Shown: positions 33,739-42,701, counted from the stretch's first letter. The stretch is DNA of 48,478 nucleotides from Rhizobium phaseoli (GCF_003985125.1 NZ_ML133595.1:1-48478), one strand, 5' to 3'. Translations and numbers: made by a program. The notes: generated by a model not told the origin, from the sequence alone.

Positions 33739-34500
33739 TCAGGAATAACGTGGCAAGGCCGACAGTAGCCGGTGCAACGTGTCGATTGTCGAGAAATCGG
33801 CGATGCCGTCCACCCGTTCGGGTCGGAAATGACGTTGGAAAGCCTCCACGTCGCCCGCCGTCCTTTCGGAGAATTCACCTGTGATTTCAGTGCCGTAACC
33901 ATAGAGCGACAACATCGACTGCAGTGCTTCGACCGGCTGGCCGGCGTCACCGCGCTGGAAGAAGCGTCCGCCGGTAATTTTCGCCGGTTCGACCCAATGC
34001 CCGACACCCGCGCGATAGAGAGCCGCCCAGGGAAATTTCTCGCCCGGATCGACCTTGCGCACCGGAGCGACATCGGAATGCCCGAGCACGCGTTCGGGCG
34101 CAATCGACCAACGTTTGACACAGTCGCGACACAATTCGATCACCGCCGCGATCTGCTCTTTCGGATAGTCGGGAAGGCCGCCGGGATGGCCGGCATTGGC
34201 GATCTCAATGCCGATCGACAGCGAATTGATGTCGCTCTCGCCATGCCAGCGGCTCTTCCCGGCATGCCACGCCCGCCTACCCTCCGGCACCAGTTGAATT
34301 ACCTCGCCATTCTCATGCACGAAATAATGGCTGGAAACTTGGCTTTCGGCGCGGCAGAGCCAGTCGAGCGCGCCATCCGGCGTCGGCATGCCGGTATAGT
34401 GCAGCAAGATCATATCCGGGCGACGGCCGTCCGCTCGCTCCCCGTGATTGGGCGACGGCCGCACGCACGTTCCCGCGTAATCCGCCTCGAAGGAGGTCAT
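33739..34500 (-). CDS. N-acetylmuramoyl-L-alanine amidase (AmpD/AmiD type) with PG-binding domain
   Basis: This 253-residue protein has an Amidase_2 domain. Zinc ligands are likely H34 (ILLHYTGM), H141 (VLGHSDVAP) and D151 (VDPGEKFPW). A C-terminal peptidoglycan-binding fold (about 185-250, GDAGQPVEALQSMLSLYGY) follows. It cleaves the lactyl-amide bond between MurNAc or anhydroMurNAc and the stem peptide. No signal peptide is visible, as in cytosolic AmpD, yet the PG-binding domain resembles AmiD. The start overlaps the stop of the DjlA-like gene by four bases. Confidence 0.88.
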   Translation of the reverse strand: MTSFEADYAGTCVRPSPNHGERADGRRPDMILLHYTGMPTPDGALDWLCRAESQVSSHYFVHENGEVIQLVPEGRRAWHAGKSRWHGESDINSLSIGIEIANAGHPGGLPDYPKEQIAAVIELCRDCVKRWSIAPERVLGHSDVAPVRKVDPGEKFPWAALYRAGVGHWVEPAKITGGRFFQRGDAGQPVEALQSMLSLYGYGTEITGEFSERTAGDVEAFQRHFRPERVDGIADFSTIDTLHRLLSALPRYS

Positions 34501-35204
34501 GCGGCGCGGCGTTCCTTCTCGATTGCCTCATAGGCTGCGTTAAGTGCCGCCATCCGTTCATTGGCAATCACGTGGAATTCCTTCGGCACGCCGCGCGAAA
34601 TCAGTCGATCGGGATGATGTTCGCTGACGAGGCCACGGTAACGGCGGCGGATCGTCGGAAAATCGTCGGAAGGCGACACGCCGAGCACCTTGTAGGGATC
34701 GCCGCCGGACGAGACATGGCGAGCGGCGATCTGCTCGAAGCGGGTCTCGCTCATCTGGAAGATCTCGCCGATGTGACGCAGGAAATCCAATTCCTTCTCA
34801 TGAATCAGCCCGTCAGCCTTGGCGATATGGAAGAGGCCATCGAGCACGTCTTCCAGCACTGTGCAATTGGCAGCACAGGTAATGCAAAGCGTCGAGAGAC
34901 GTTCGGCATAGGCCTCATAGCCGGCAACATCCTGACGCGCGAGATTATAGAGTCTGGCGACGTTCTTCGCCTGATCCTGCGGAAACTCGAAGATTTCCCG
35001 GAAAGCCTCGACCTCCTTCTCGCTGACGATGCCGTCGGCCTTGGCCATCTTCGCCGAAAGGGCGATGATCGCCACCGAGAAAGCGACTTTCCGCCGTGTC
35101 TCCGGATCGCCCTCGAAAACCGTGCGGATGGCCTCGATCACCGCGGACAGCGCATTGCCCGCAGTATTGCCAATCGCATTCACCAGTTTTTCCCAGAAGG
35201 ACAT
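34497..35204 (-). CDS. djlA: DjlA-like protein with TerB and J domains
   Basis: This 235-residue protein has a hydrophobic/amphipathic N-terminus and a TerB domain (about residues 35-155, AKADGIVSEKEVEAF and AKADGLIHEKELDFL repeats). A C-terminal J domain carries the HPD motif at 197-199 (EHHPDRL), which stimulates DnaK. A full N-terminal membrane anchor as in E. coli DjlA is not obvious. It is translationally coupled to the downstream amidase. Confidence 0.85.
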   Translation of the reverse strand: MSFWEKLVNAIGNTAGNALSAVIEAIRTVFEGDPETRRKVAFSVAIIALSAKMAKADGIVSEKEVEAFREIFEFPQDQAKNVARLYNLARQDVAGYEAYAERLSTLCITCAANCTVLEDVLDGLFHIAKADGLIHEKELDFLRHIGEIFQMSETRFEQIAARHVSSGGDPYKVLGVSPSDDFPTIRRRYRGLVSEHHPDRLISRGVPKEFHVIANERMAALNAAYEAIEKERRAA

Positions 35205-35675
35205 CGAAAATCTCGCGTACTTGTCAACTTATAGCAAACAGCTTGACCAAAGAATCGTAGCCTTTGCAAGGCGACGATTGGTCGTAGGCGCGAACACAGT
35301 TTTCACGATTTGGTAATTGTCGCACCGCAGCAAACGACTTCGATTGAGGGAATGCGCGCCCTGCCCCACCGGTCTCACTTGGCCGGAGACGCGACGCCGC
35401 AATTTCCACAACAGTTCTCGGTCGGCGTATCGCGCTTGAAACGATTATATCAGCTCTTCCAGCCGCAAAGCGGGAAAAGGCGGCGTTTTTCGTAAATTCT
35501 TTACTTTACAGGCCCCGTTCCCTGCCGCATCCATGCGCTGATGCATGTCGCCCGGAACTCTACGGCGGCACCGGGACACGGCATGCACAAGCAATGGGCA
35601 AACGCATCGCATACAGAAGTTCGATGCGAAGCGCCTTAGCCTGCGCCGCCGCATCGAAACGCCATAGGAGGAATC
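35205..35675. other. Divergent intergenic region of djlA and pfp
   Basis: No gene is supported in these 471 bases. It must hold the divergent promoters of the djlA-amidase operon and pfp. AT-rich patches occur at about 35435-35455 (TTGAAACGATTATATC) and 35489-35510 (TTCGTAAATTCTTTAC), but no hexamer pair with proper spacing is convincing. The pfp gene has a strong AGGAGGA ribosome site. Confidence 0.5.
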
Positions 35676-36887
35676 ATGGCCAAGCAGAAAGTTGCAATGC
35701 TGACCGCCGGAGGCCTCGCACCCTGTCTTTCCTCCGCCGTCGGCGGCCTCATCGAACGCTACAGCGACGTTGCGCCCGAGCTCGATATCGTCGCCTATAA
35801 GTCCGGCTACCAGGGCGTACTGCTCGGGGACAGCATCGAGATCACCCGTCAGATGCGTGAAAAGGCGCCGCTGCTACACCGCTATGGCGGTTCGCCGATC
35901 GGAAACAGCCGCGTCAAGCTCACCAATGCCGCCGACTGCGTCAAGCGCGGCCTCGTCAAGGAAGGCGAGAACCCGCTGAGGGTCGCCGCCGAACGCCTTG
36001 CCAATGACGGCATCACCATTCTCCACACGATCGGCGGCGACGATACCAACACCACAGCCGCCGACCTTGCGGCCTACCTCGCCGCCAACGGCTACGACCT
36101 GACCGTCGTCGGCTTGCCGAAGACGGTCGACAACGACGTCGTGCCGATCCGCCAGTCGCTGGGCGCCTGGACGGCCGCCGAAGTTGGCGCCCATTTCTTC
36201 GACAATGTCGGCAACGAGCAGACCGCCGCCCCCCGCACCCTCGTCATCCATGAGGTCATGGGACGCCATTGCGGTTGGCTGACGGCCGCCACCGCCCGGG
36301 CCTATCTTCAGCGCACCAGCCGCAATCAATATGTCGACGGTCTGATGATGGATGCGCAGCTGAAGGGTATCGACGCGGTCTATCTGCCCGAAATGGCATT
36401 CGATCTCTATGCCGAGGCCGCCCGGCTGAAGGAAGTCATGGATCGCACCGGCCATGCTACCGTCTTCGTGTCGGAAGGCGCTTGCCTCGACGCCATCGTC
36501 GCCGAGCGCGAAGCCGCCGGCGAAACCGTCAAACGTGATGCCTTCGGCCATGTCAAGATCGACACGATCAACGTCGGCGCATGGTTCCAGAAGCAGTTCG
36601 CCAGCCTCCTGAACGCCGAGCGTTCCCTCGTGCAGAAATCGGGCTATTTCGCCCGCTCGGCGCCGGCAAACGGCGACGACCTGCGATTGATCCAGAGCAT
36701 GGTCGATCTCGCCGTCGAAAGCGCCCTCAATAAAGTGTCCGGCGTCACCGGCCATGATGAATCGCAGAATGGCAAATTGCGCACTATAGAATTCCCGCGC
36801 ATCAAGGGCGGAAAGGCTTTTGACCTTTCGACGGCATGGTTTGCCGAAGTCATGGACAATATAGGCCAGAAATACAAAGAAGCATGA
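35676..36887 (+). CDS. pfp: Pyrophosphate--fructose 6-phosphate 1-phosphotransferase
   Basis: This is a reversible, PPi-using phosphofructokinase of 403 residues. The GGDDTN motif (residues 120-125), with Asp where ATP enzymes have Gly, and K149 in PKTVDND mark the PPi-dependent type. Catalytic D152 is in the same segment, and MGRHCGWLT binds sugar phosphate. Rhizobia generally lack ATP-PFK and use Entner-Doudoroff and pentose pathways, so a gluconeogenic role is plausible. AGGAGGA precedes the ATG. Confidence 0.94.
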   Translation: MAKQKVAMLTAGGLAPCLSSAVGGLIERYSDVAPELDIVAYKSGYQGVLLGDSIEITRQMREKAPLLHRYGGSPIGNSRVKLTNAADCVKRGLVKEGENPLRVAAERLANDGITILHTIGGDDTNTTAADLAAYLAANGYDLTVVGLPKTVDNDVVPIRQSLGAWTAAEVGAHFFDNVGNEQTAAPRTLVIHEVMGRHCGWLTAATARAYLQRTSRNQYVDGLMMDAQLKGIDAVYLPEMAFDLYAEAARLKEVMDRTGHATVFVSEGACLDAIVAEREAAGETVKRDAFGHVKIDTINVGAWFQKQFASLLNAERSLVQKSGYFARSAPANGDDLRLIQSMVDLAVESALNKVSGVTGHDESQNGKLRTIEFPRIKGGKAFDLSTAWFAEVMDNIGQKYKEA

Positions 36888-36944
36888 TTGACGGATGGTT
36901 AATATGGTGTCTTTGCTTGTTCCTGAGGAATGGGAGGAGACACC

Positions 36945-37580
36945 ATGTCGCTTGAAGCCTGGCTCGCTTTTGCAGCCGCATCCGCCATTATGCTGGCCAT
37001 ACCGGGACCGACGATACTGCTCGTCGTCTCCTATGCGCTTGGCCATGGGCGCAGGACGGCGTTTGCGACGGTGACCGGTGTGGCGCTTGGCGACTTCACC
37101 GCGATGACGGCCTCGCTCTTTGGTCTCGGCGCCGTCCTCGCCGCCTCAGCCGCTCTTTTCACTGTCCTCAAGTGGATCGGCGGCGCCTACCTGATATGGC
37201 TCGGAATCAAGCTCTGGCGGGCTCCCATCATCGGTGAGCCGGTTGCCGACAACGACAATCTTCCGGAGGAAAGATCGCTCAAGATTTTCCTCCACGCTTA
37301 CGTCGTCACCGCCCTCAATCCGAAGAGTATCGTCTTCTTTGTCGCCTTCGTGCCGCAATTCCTCGACCCCGCCCTCCCCTTCTTCGGGCAGATGGCGATC
37401 ATGGAAGCGACCTTCCTCGTGCTGGCGATCCTCAACGCTTCCACCTACGCCTTTCTCGCCCATAGCGCGCGCGGACTGATTCGCAAGGCGAGCGTCCAGC
37501 GCGCCGTAAACCGCACGGGCGGCACCCTGCTGATCGCAGCTGGCGCCGTAACGGCCGGCTATCGCCGTATTGCGGCTTAG
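36945..37580 (+). CDS. LysE/RhtB family exporter
   Basis: This 211-residue inner-membrane protein has about six membrane segments. It has the family N-terminus WLAFAAASAIMLAIPGPTILLVV, with the IPGP motif after the first helix, and an ALNPKSIVFFVAFVPQF motif in the fourth. LysE/RhtB proteins export amino acids or related metabolites; the substrate is unknown. GGGAGGAG before the ATG at 36945 fixes the start. A TTAACCAT word occurs upstream on the minus strand (36896-36903). Its TAG stop lies inside the left terminal repeat of the palindromic element. Confidence 0.85.
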   Translation: MSLEAWLAFAAASAIMLAIPGPTILLVVSYALGHGRRTAFATVTGVALGDFTAMTASLFGLGAVLAASAALFTVLKWIGGAYLIWLGIKLWRAPIIGEPVADNDNLPEERSLKIFLHAYVVTALNPKSIVFFVAFVPQFLDPALPFFGQMAIMEATFLVLAILNASTYAFLAHSARGLIRKASVQRAVNRTGGTLLIAAGAVTAGYRRIAA

Positions 37581-37939
37581 AGCCCTTCCCGGTCAGATTG
37601 CAGCATTCTGCCGGAGCAGGTTTTTCGTCAGGGCAGAGGCGATTGGCGATGGGCACACCACAAGGTATGTCCGAGCCGATCGCCTCTGATCCTGGCGGAA
37701 ACATGCCCGGCCCACCGGACACACTGATCGCTTCGCCGCGGCGAAGCGATCAGTGTGTCTGGCGCTATTGAGTCTTGCAGATTTGCCTAGCAAATCTGCG
37801 GGAGGGTTGGCTGAAACGGGCCGGCTAATCGACCGGCCGGCTTGGCCGTAAAGCCGGGCTACGACGCGCGCCGGCCGGTCGATCATCTGACTCCGTTTCA
37901 GCAAACAGAATGCTGCAATCTGACCGGGAAAGGCTCTAA
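37577..37939. mobile_element. MITE-like element with 34-base terminal inverted repeats and nested stem-loops
   Basis: Arms at 37577-37610 and 37906-37939 are inverted copies with one mismatch. Inside are several perfect inverted repeats. There is a 42-base palindrome at 37718-37759, 10-base arms 37634-37643 / 37679-37688, and 10-base arms 37777-37786 / 37790-37799. There are also 10-base arms 37810-37819 / 37893-37902 enclosing 14-base arms 37828-37841 / 37870-37883. There is no convincing coding frame. TA flanks the GAGCC...GGCTC ends, which would fit an IS630/mariner-type target duplication. Confidence 0.8.
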
Positions 37940-38055
37940 AAATATTCCGTGGTTGCCGGAATGCCACGAATACGTTAATGGGGTCGGCAGGGTTTAAGCT
38001 TTTTAGTAACTTTTATAACGCTGCCGGGGCGGCGCGATTTCACGAAAGTGACGGA

Positions 38056-39006
38056 ATGGTAGCGATCGGATTGTCCGGCCTGAAACGCAGTCTTGTCGTT
38101 TCTACGGTGCTCTGCTGTGGCGTGATGGCTGGCTGCACGAGCGTCGAACACACCTCTCAGGCCGAACTGACAGCCGTGCAGACCGTCGTGCCGACACCCA
38201 AGCCCGGCGAAGAAGCAACACTGGCCGCGATCCCGACGGCCGAGGGCGTAGCTGGTCAGGCGGTCGCCGGCGCCATGCTTCCGCAAACCCAGACCTCTTC
38301 CTCTCTGACCGCAACGGCGATGCCGACGGTTGCGGCGTCTCAGCCCGCCGATCTCGCCATGCAGGCAGGCATCCAGCCGGCAGCCTATGCGCAGATCCCG
38401 CTGACGCCTGAGATGACGGCAATCCAGTCGGTGGTGCCGACGCCGCGTCCGGTGACCCCGGCACAGCCGGCGACGCAGCTTGCCTTTGCCGCGACCCCGC
38501 AGAACAATGCGCTTGCAGCACTTGCGGCAGTCGACACGACGCCGCGTTCCAGCATGGATTACGGCTTCGACGAATCCGGGCCAATCGATCCGCCGACGGC
38601 TCCTCCAATGTTCAGCGACGACGACAAGGACGATGCGCCGACCGTCGAGAAAAGTTTCGTCACCAAGCTCATCCAGAAATATTCGAAGATTTACGAGATT
38701 CCCGAGACGCTGCTCCACCGCATCGTTCATCGCGAGAGCCGCTACAATCCGAAGGCCTACAACAAGCGCGGTTATTTCGGCCTCATGCAGATCAAATACA
38801 ACACTGCCAAATCGATGGGCTATGACGGCGCGCCGGGCGGTCTCTTCGATGCCGAGACCAACATCAAATATGCCGCGAAATATCTGCGTGGCGCCTGGCT
38901 CGTCTCCGACAACAAGGAAGATGATGCCGTCCGCCTCTATGCGCGAGGCTATTATTATGACGCCAAGCGCAAGGGCATGAACGACGTCGCCCAGGGCAAT
39001 TACTGA
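38056..39006 (+). CDS. SLT-domain lytic transglycosylase lipoprotein
   Basis: This 316-residue protein has a lipoprotein signal (lipobox VMAGC, C27). A long Thr/Pro/Ala-rich disordered stretch (about 30-200) contains two copies of an A-x-Q-x-V-V-P-T-P-[KR]-P motif. A C-terminal SLT domain with catalytic Glu in IVHRESRYNP, then YFGLMQIKYNTAKSMGY and TNIKYAAKYL, follows. It should act on periplasmic peptidoglycan from a membrane anchor. The ATG at 38056 has only a weak GACGGA upstream. It is convergent with the serine hydrolase gene 36 bases away. Confidence 0.85.
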   Translation: MVAIGLSGLKRSLVVSTVLCCGVMAGCTSVEHTSQAELTAVQTVVPTPKPGEEATLAAIPTAEGVAGQAVAGAMLPQTQTSSSLTATAMPTVAASQPADLAMQAGIQPAAYAQIPLTPEMTAIQSVVPTPRPVTPAQPATQLAFAATPQNNALAALAAVDTTPRSSMDYGFDESGPIDPPTAPPMFSDDDKDDAPTVEKSFVTKLIQKYSKIYEIPETLLHRIVHRESRYNPKAYNKRGYFGLMQIKYNTAKSMGYDGAPGGLFDAETNIKYAAKYLRGAWLVSDNKEDDAVRLYARGYYYDAKRKGMNDVAQGNY

Positions 39007-39042
39007 CAATTACCCCCAGAAAAACGGCTTCAATGCTTCGGC

Positions 39043-40467
39043 CTATGGCCGTGGCTGGACCTGCCGCTCTGATCCGGCCTGCTGTTGCGGCATGCCCGAT
39101 TGCGGCGACGCCGCCACGACTGCCTTGAGAAGCGTCTGCGGCTGATAACCGAGCCAGCCCGGCGTCAGGCCGAGCCGGACGACGACCAGATTGGCGGACG
39201 GCACGATCGCCATGCTCTGCCCGTCATGCCCCGTCAGCCAGAACGTATCCTCCGGCAGCCCGAATGCAGCACTCGAGCCGCCGGGCGCGAGCCACGCCTG
39301 GCCTTGCGTATACCGGCCGTTCGATGCTGCCGTCGGCGTGCGCATGGCGCCGACGAAGCCCTCCGGCAACAGCCGCCGGCCATTCCAGACGCCATCCTGC
39401 AGCAGGAACTGTCCGAAACGCGCCCAGTCATGCGCAGTCGCATAGAGATAGGAGCTTCCGGCAAAGGTGCCGCGCGCGTCGAGTTCGAAGACGGCGCTGG
39501 TCATGCCGAGCGGCGAGAAGAGCGCGTCATGCGGATAGGAAAAGGCCGCCTGCGCATTGCCGACCCTGTCCATCCAGATGCGTGACAAGAGCGCCGCCGT
39601 GCCGCTCGAATAGCGGAACCGTTGACCGGGTGCCGCCTCCATCGGCGCATTGGCCGGCAGCGATACCATGTCTGGATCGAGATAGAGCATACGCGTCACA
39701 TCGGCGACGCTGCCGTAATCCTCATTGAAGGCAAGGCCGCTCTCCATGCCGAGCAGGTCGGAAACCTTGATCCTCGCACGCTGATCGTCCTTCCACTGTG
39801 CCATCAAGTGATCGTCGTCGAAGGAGATCTTGCCGTCGAGCATCAGCCGGCCGAGGATGGCCGCGTTCACCGTCTTCGTCATCGACCAGCCGATCAGCGG
39901 CGTCTTCGACGAAAATCCGGGACCATAGGCCTCGGCGACGATACGGTCGTCGCGCACCACCACAATCGCCCGCATGGCCGGACCGGCAAATCGGGCATCG
40001 GCCAGCACCGCGGCGATCTTCGCGTCCGGCTGTTTGCCGGTGCCCTCACCTTGCGGCCACACCGCGTCATTCGCCTGCATCTTGGCCGGCGCATCGAATG
40101 GCACCGCGTCAATCGCCGCCTCGAAATTGCCGTCCGGCACGCTGGTGCAGCCGAGAGCGCCGCGATAGAGCGCATAACTCGATGCGAACAGCCCCATGAA
40201 GCGCGCCGTCACCCGGCCGCTGTCGCGCTCGACACTGACGCGCACCAGCCGCAGCAGCGGATTTCCCGGCGCCTGGACGTCGTCATGCAGCACATCGTCG
40301 GCATCCCGGCCGGCGATGAAGACATTGGAGCAGACGATCTTGGCGGCGTAGCCGTCGCCGACGCGCAAGAGCTCCGGCGGCCAGGCGAAGAGCCAGCCGG
40401 TCCCGGCGGCGATGATGAGAACCACAAGGAGAGCAAGCGCCTTCAGGACACGCAGCACAAATCGCAT
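39043..40467 (-). CDS. Serine hydrolase of the class C beta-lactamase / PBP-like family
   Basis: This 474-residue protein has an N-terminal membrane or signal segment (residues 5-29). The active-site motif is S195-M-T-K198 (GWSMTKTVN), with RYSSGTAALL as the Tyr-x-Ser/Asn motif and LTGHDGQS as the KTG equivalent (HDG). Such proteins are esterases, DD-peptidases or amide hydrolases; true beta-lactamase activity is not implied. GGAGGAA seven bases before the ATG fixes the start. It is divergent from btaA. Confidence 0.85.
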   Translation of the reverse strand: MRFVLRVLKALALLVVLIIAAGTGWLFAWPPELLRVGDGYAAKIVCSNVFIAGRDADDVLHDDVQAPGNPLLRLVRVSVERDSGRVTARFMGLFASSYALYRGALGCTSVPDGNFEAAIDAVPFDAPAKMQANDAVWPQGEGTGKQPDAKIAAVLADARFAGPAMRAIVVVRDDRIVAEAYGPGFSSKTPLIGWSMTKTVNAAILGRLMLDGKISFDDDHLMAQWKDDQRARIKVSDLLGMESGLAFNEDYGSVADVTRMLYLDPDMVSLPANAPMEAAPGQRFRYSSGTAALLSRIWMDRVGNAQAAFSYPHDALFSPLGMTSAVFELDARGTFAGSSYLYATAHDWARFGQFLLQDGVWNGRRLLPEGFVGAMRTPTAASNGRYTQGQAWLAPGGSSAAFGLPEDTFWLTGHDGQSMAIVPSANLVVVRLGLTPGWLGYQPQTLLKAVVAASPQSGMPQQQAGSERQVQPRP

Positions 40468-40595
40468 GGCATTCCTCCATGCCGGGAGAGAAGCAGGAAT
40501 CGCGCCTGTCGGAAAGGGGCGGGCCGCGAAGTAGCGCACCATTCCGATCACTCTTCATTGATGCCGGAGCCTTCCGAGAACGGCGCCCACAGCCC

Positions 40596-40613
40596 GCGTC
40601 ATCAAACTGTAGC
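40596..40613 (+). promoter_or_regulatory. Candidate Pho box upstream of btaA
   Basis: GCGTCAT-CAAA-CTGTAGC is a 7-4-7 direct repeat that matches the CTGTCAT-N4-CTGTCAC PhoB consensus at 10 of 14 positions. It is 44 bases upstream of the btaA ATG. Phosphate-starvation control of btaA by PhoB is established in Sinorhizobium meliloti, which makes the match credible. Confidence 0.55.
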
Positions 40614-40657
40614 AGTGGCGCGCTACACGCCCTGAACGCTAAAAAGGTGACAGACTC

Positions 40658-41902
40658 ATGTCAGAATTTGCACCGGATGCCGGCTTCCGCAAGAACCGGA
40701 AACTCAAGGACGCCCTTCTCCGCCACAAAGCTTTTTCGAAGGAAGGTTTTTCCGAGCGTCTCTTCGGCCTTCTCTTCTCCGGCCTCGTCTACCCGCAAAT
40801 CTGGGAAGATCCGGATCTCGACATGCAGGCGATGGAGCTGAAGCCCAACCATCGCATCGTCACCATCGGCTCCGGCGGCTGCAACATGCTCGCCTATCTC
40901 TCCAAGGCGCCGGCCTCGATCGACGTCGTCGATCTCAACCCGCACCATATCGCGCTGAACCGTCTCAAGCTTTCCGCCTTCAAGCACCTGCCCGATCATG
41001 CCGACCTCGTCCGTTTCCTGGCGATGCCGAACGAGAAGTCGAACAGCCGCGCCTTCGACCAGCATCTCGCCGCCAATCTCGACGAGGCGACCCGCAGCTA
41101 TTGGAACGGCCGCAAGTTCGGACGCCGCCGCGTCACCGTCTTCGACCGCAACATCTACGAAACCGGCCTGCTCGGTCGTTTCATCGGCGCGGCTCACCTT
41201 CTTGCCCGCCTGCATGGCGTCAAGCTGCGCGAGATGACCAAGACCCGCTCGATCCGCGAACAGCGCCAGTTCTTCGACGAGCAGATCGCACCGCTTTTCG
41301 AAAAGCCGGTCGTTCGCTGGATCACCGGCCGCAAAAGCTCGCTCTTCGGCCTCGGCATCCCGCCGCAGCAATATGACGAGCTCGCAAGCCTCGCCGCCGA
41401 TCATTCGATCGCGCCGGTGCTGAAGCACCGCCTGGAAAAGCTCGCCTGTCATTTCCCGATGCGCGACAATTACTTCGCCTGGCAGGCCTTCGGCCGCCGC
41501 TACGGTACTGAACAGGAAGGTCCGCTGCCGACCTATCTGAAGCCCGAGCACTATGAGGTGATCCGCGCCAATGTCGATCGCGTCAACGTTCACCACGCGA
41601 GCTTCACCGAGCTTCTGGCCCGGGAGCCGGCCGCCTCGCGCGACCGCTACATCCTGCTCGACGCGCAGGATTGGATGACGGATGAACAACTGAACGACGT
41701 CTGGCGGGAAATCACCCGCACGGCGTGCGACGGCGCCCGAGTGATCTTCCGCACCGCCGCCGAAAAGAGCATTATAGAAGGCCGCCTGTCTGCGTCGATC
41801 CGCGACCAGTGGGATTATTTCGAGGATAAGTCGCGGGAACTGACGGCGCTCGATCGCTCGGCGATCTATGGCGGTTTCCACATCTACGGGAAGAAGGCGT
41901 GA
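40658..41902 (+). CDS. btaA: S-adenosylmethionine:diacylglycerol 3-amino-3-carboxypropyl transferase
   Basis: BtaA transfers the aminocarboxypropyl group of SAM to diacylglycerol, giving diacylglycerylhomoserine, the first step to the phosphorus-free betaine lipid DGTS. The 414-residue DUF3419 protein has the N-terminal FGLLFSGLVYPQIWEDP motif, a SAM-like loop TIGSGGCNMLAYL, VVDLNPHH and the C-terminal LLDAQDWM motif. The stop overlaps the btaB GTG (GTGA). A candidate Pho box lies upstream. Confidence 0.94.
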   Translation: MSEFAPDAGFRKNRKLKDALLRHKAFSKEGFSERLFGLLFSGLVYPQIWEDPDLDMQAMELKPNHRIVTIGSGGCNMLAYLSKAPASIDVVDLNPHHIALNRLKLSAFKHLPDHADLVRFLAMPNEKSNSRAFDQHLAANLDEATRSYWNGRKFGRRRVTVFDRNIYETGLLGRFIGAAHLLARLHGVKLREMTKTRSIREQRQFFDEQIAPLFEKPVVRWITGRKSSLFGLGIPPQQYDELASLAADHSIAPVLKHRLEKLACHFPMRDNYFAWQAFGRRYGTEQEGPLPTYLKPEHYEVIRANVDRVNVHHASFTELLAREPAASRDRYILLDAQDWMTDEQLNDVWREITRTACDGARVIFRTAAEKSIIEGRLSASIRDQWDYFEDKSRELTALDRSAIYGGFHIYGKKA

Positions 41903-42573
41903 GCAAGGTCGGCACCGAGACGGCGGGAATGAGCGACGAACATGCCAGCCTCATGGATGGCATGTACCGTTACCAGCGCCATATCTACGATCTCACGCGC
42001 AAATATTACCTTCTCGGCCGCGACAGCACCATCCGCAATCTCGACGTGCCCGACGGCGGCACCCTGCTCGAAGTCGGCTGCGGCACCGGGCGCAACATGG
42101 CCTTCGCCCACAGGCATTTCCCGACCGCCAAGCTGTTCGGCCTCGACATTTCCCAGGAAATGCTGATCTCTGCCCGCAAGACCTTCGCCACTAAGGCGAC
42201 GATCCCGGAATTCCGCGTCGCCGACGCCACCGCCTTTACGCCGCGCGAATTCGGCGTCAGCGGTTTCGACCGCATCCTGATCTCCTATGCCCTGTCGATG
42301 ATCCCGGACTGGGAGCGCGCCGTCGATGCATCGATCGCTGCGCTCAATCCCGGCGGCCAGCTGCATATCGTCGATTTCGGCCAGCAGGAAGGTCTGCCGC
42401 GCTGGTTCCGGCGCATATTGCAGGCCTGGCTTGCGAAGTTCCATGTCACGCCGCGGCCAGATCTGCGGGAGGTTCTGGAAGCGCAGGCCCATGAGCACTA
42501 TGCGCAATTGATCTTCGAAACCGTCGGCGGCGGTTATGTCTGGCGGGCGGCAATTATCAGCAAGCGCTCATAA
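41899..42573 (+). CDS. btaB: Diacylglycerylhomoserine N-methyltransferase
   Basis: BtaB trimethylates diacylglycerylhomoserine to DGTS. The 224-residue class I methyltransferase has MYRYQRHIYDLTRKYYLLGRD, the SAM loop LEVGCGTGRN (residues 57-66) and the post-I motif LFGLDIS. It uses a GTG start overlapping the btaA stop by four bases, so synthesis is coupled. Together the pair replaces phospholipids under phosphate limitation. Confidence 0.93.
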   Translation: MSKVGTETAGMSDEHASLMDGMYRYQRHIYDLTRKYYLLGRDSTIRNLDVPDGGTLLEVGCGTGRNMAFAHRHFPTAKLFGLDISQEMLISARKTFATKATIPEFRVADATAFTPREFGVSGFDRILISYALSMIPDWERAVDASIAALNPGGQLHIVDFGQQEGLPRWFRRILQAWLAKFHVTPRPDLREVLEAQAHEHYAQLIFETVGGGYVWRAAIISKRS

Positions 42574-42701
42574 TTCGCTTGAAACTAACCGATTTTTTAC
42601 GTTGATATGGTGAAAAGAGGGTTATTCCCTCTGCTGGGCTCGTCATCTTCGAAGGTCAGGCTGTGGGGCAAAGAGATCATTCGGTTCACGACGGGATACC
42701 C

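Noticed and set aside
35874..37046. A 390-codon open frame antisense to pfp
   Set aside because: Mirror of a complete PPi-PFK gene with all active-site motifs on the other strand.
37593..37967. A 124-codon minus-strand frame inside the palindromic element
   Set aside because: It follows the inverted repeats, has no ribosome site, and reads mostly Arg/Ala/Pro from palindromic GC-rich DNA.
37975..39009. A minus-strand frame almost exactly mirroring the SLT lipoprotein gene
   Set aside because: The plus strand has a signal peptide, lipobox and SLT motifs. The minus product has none.
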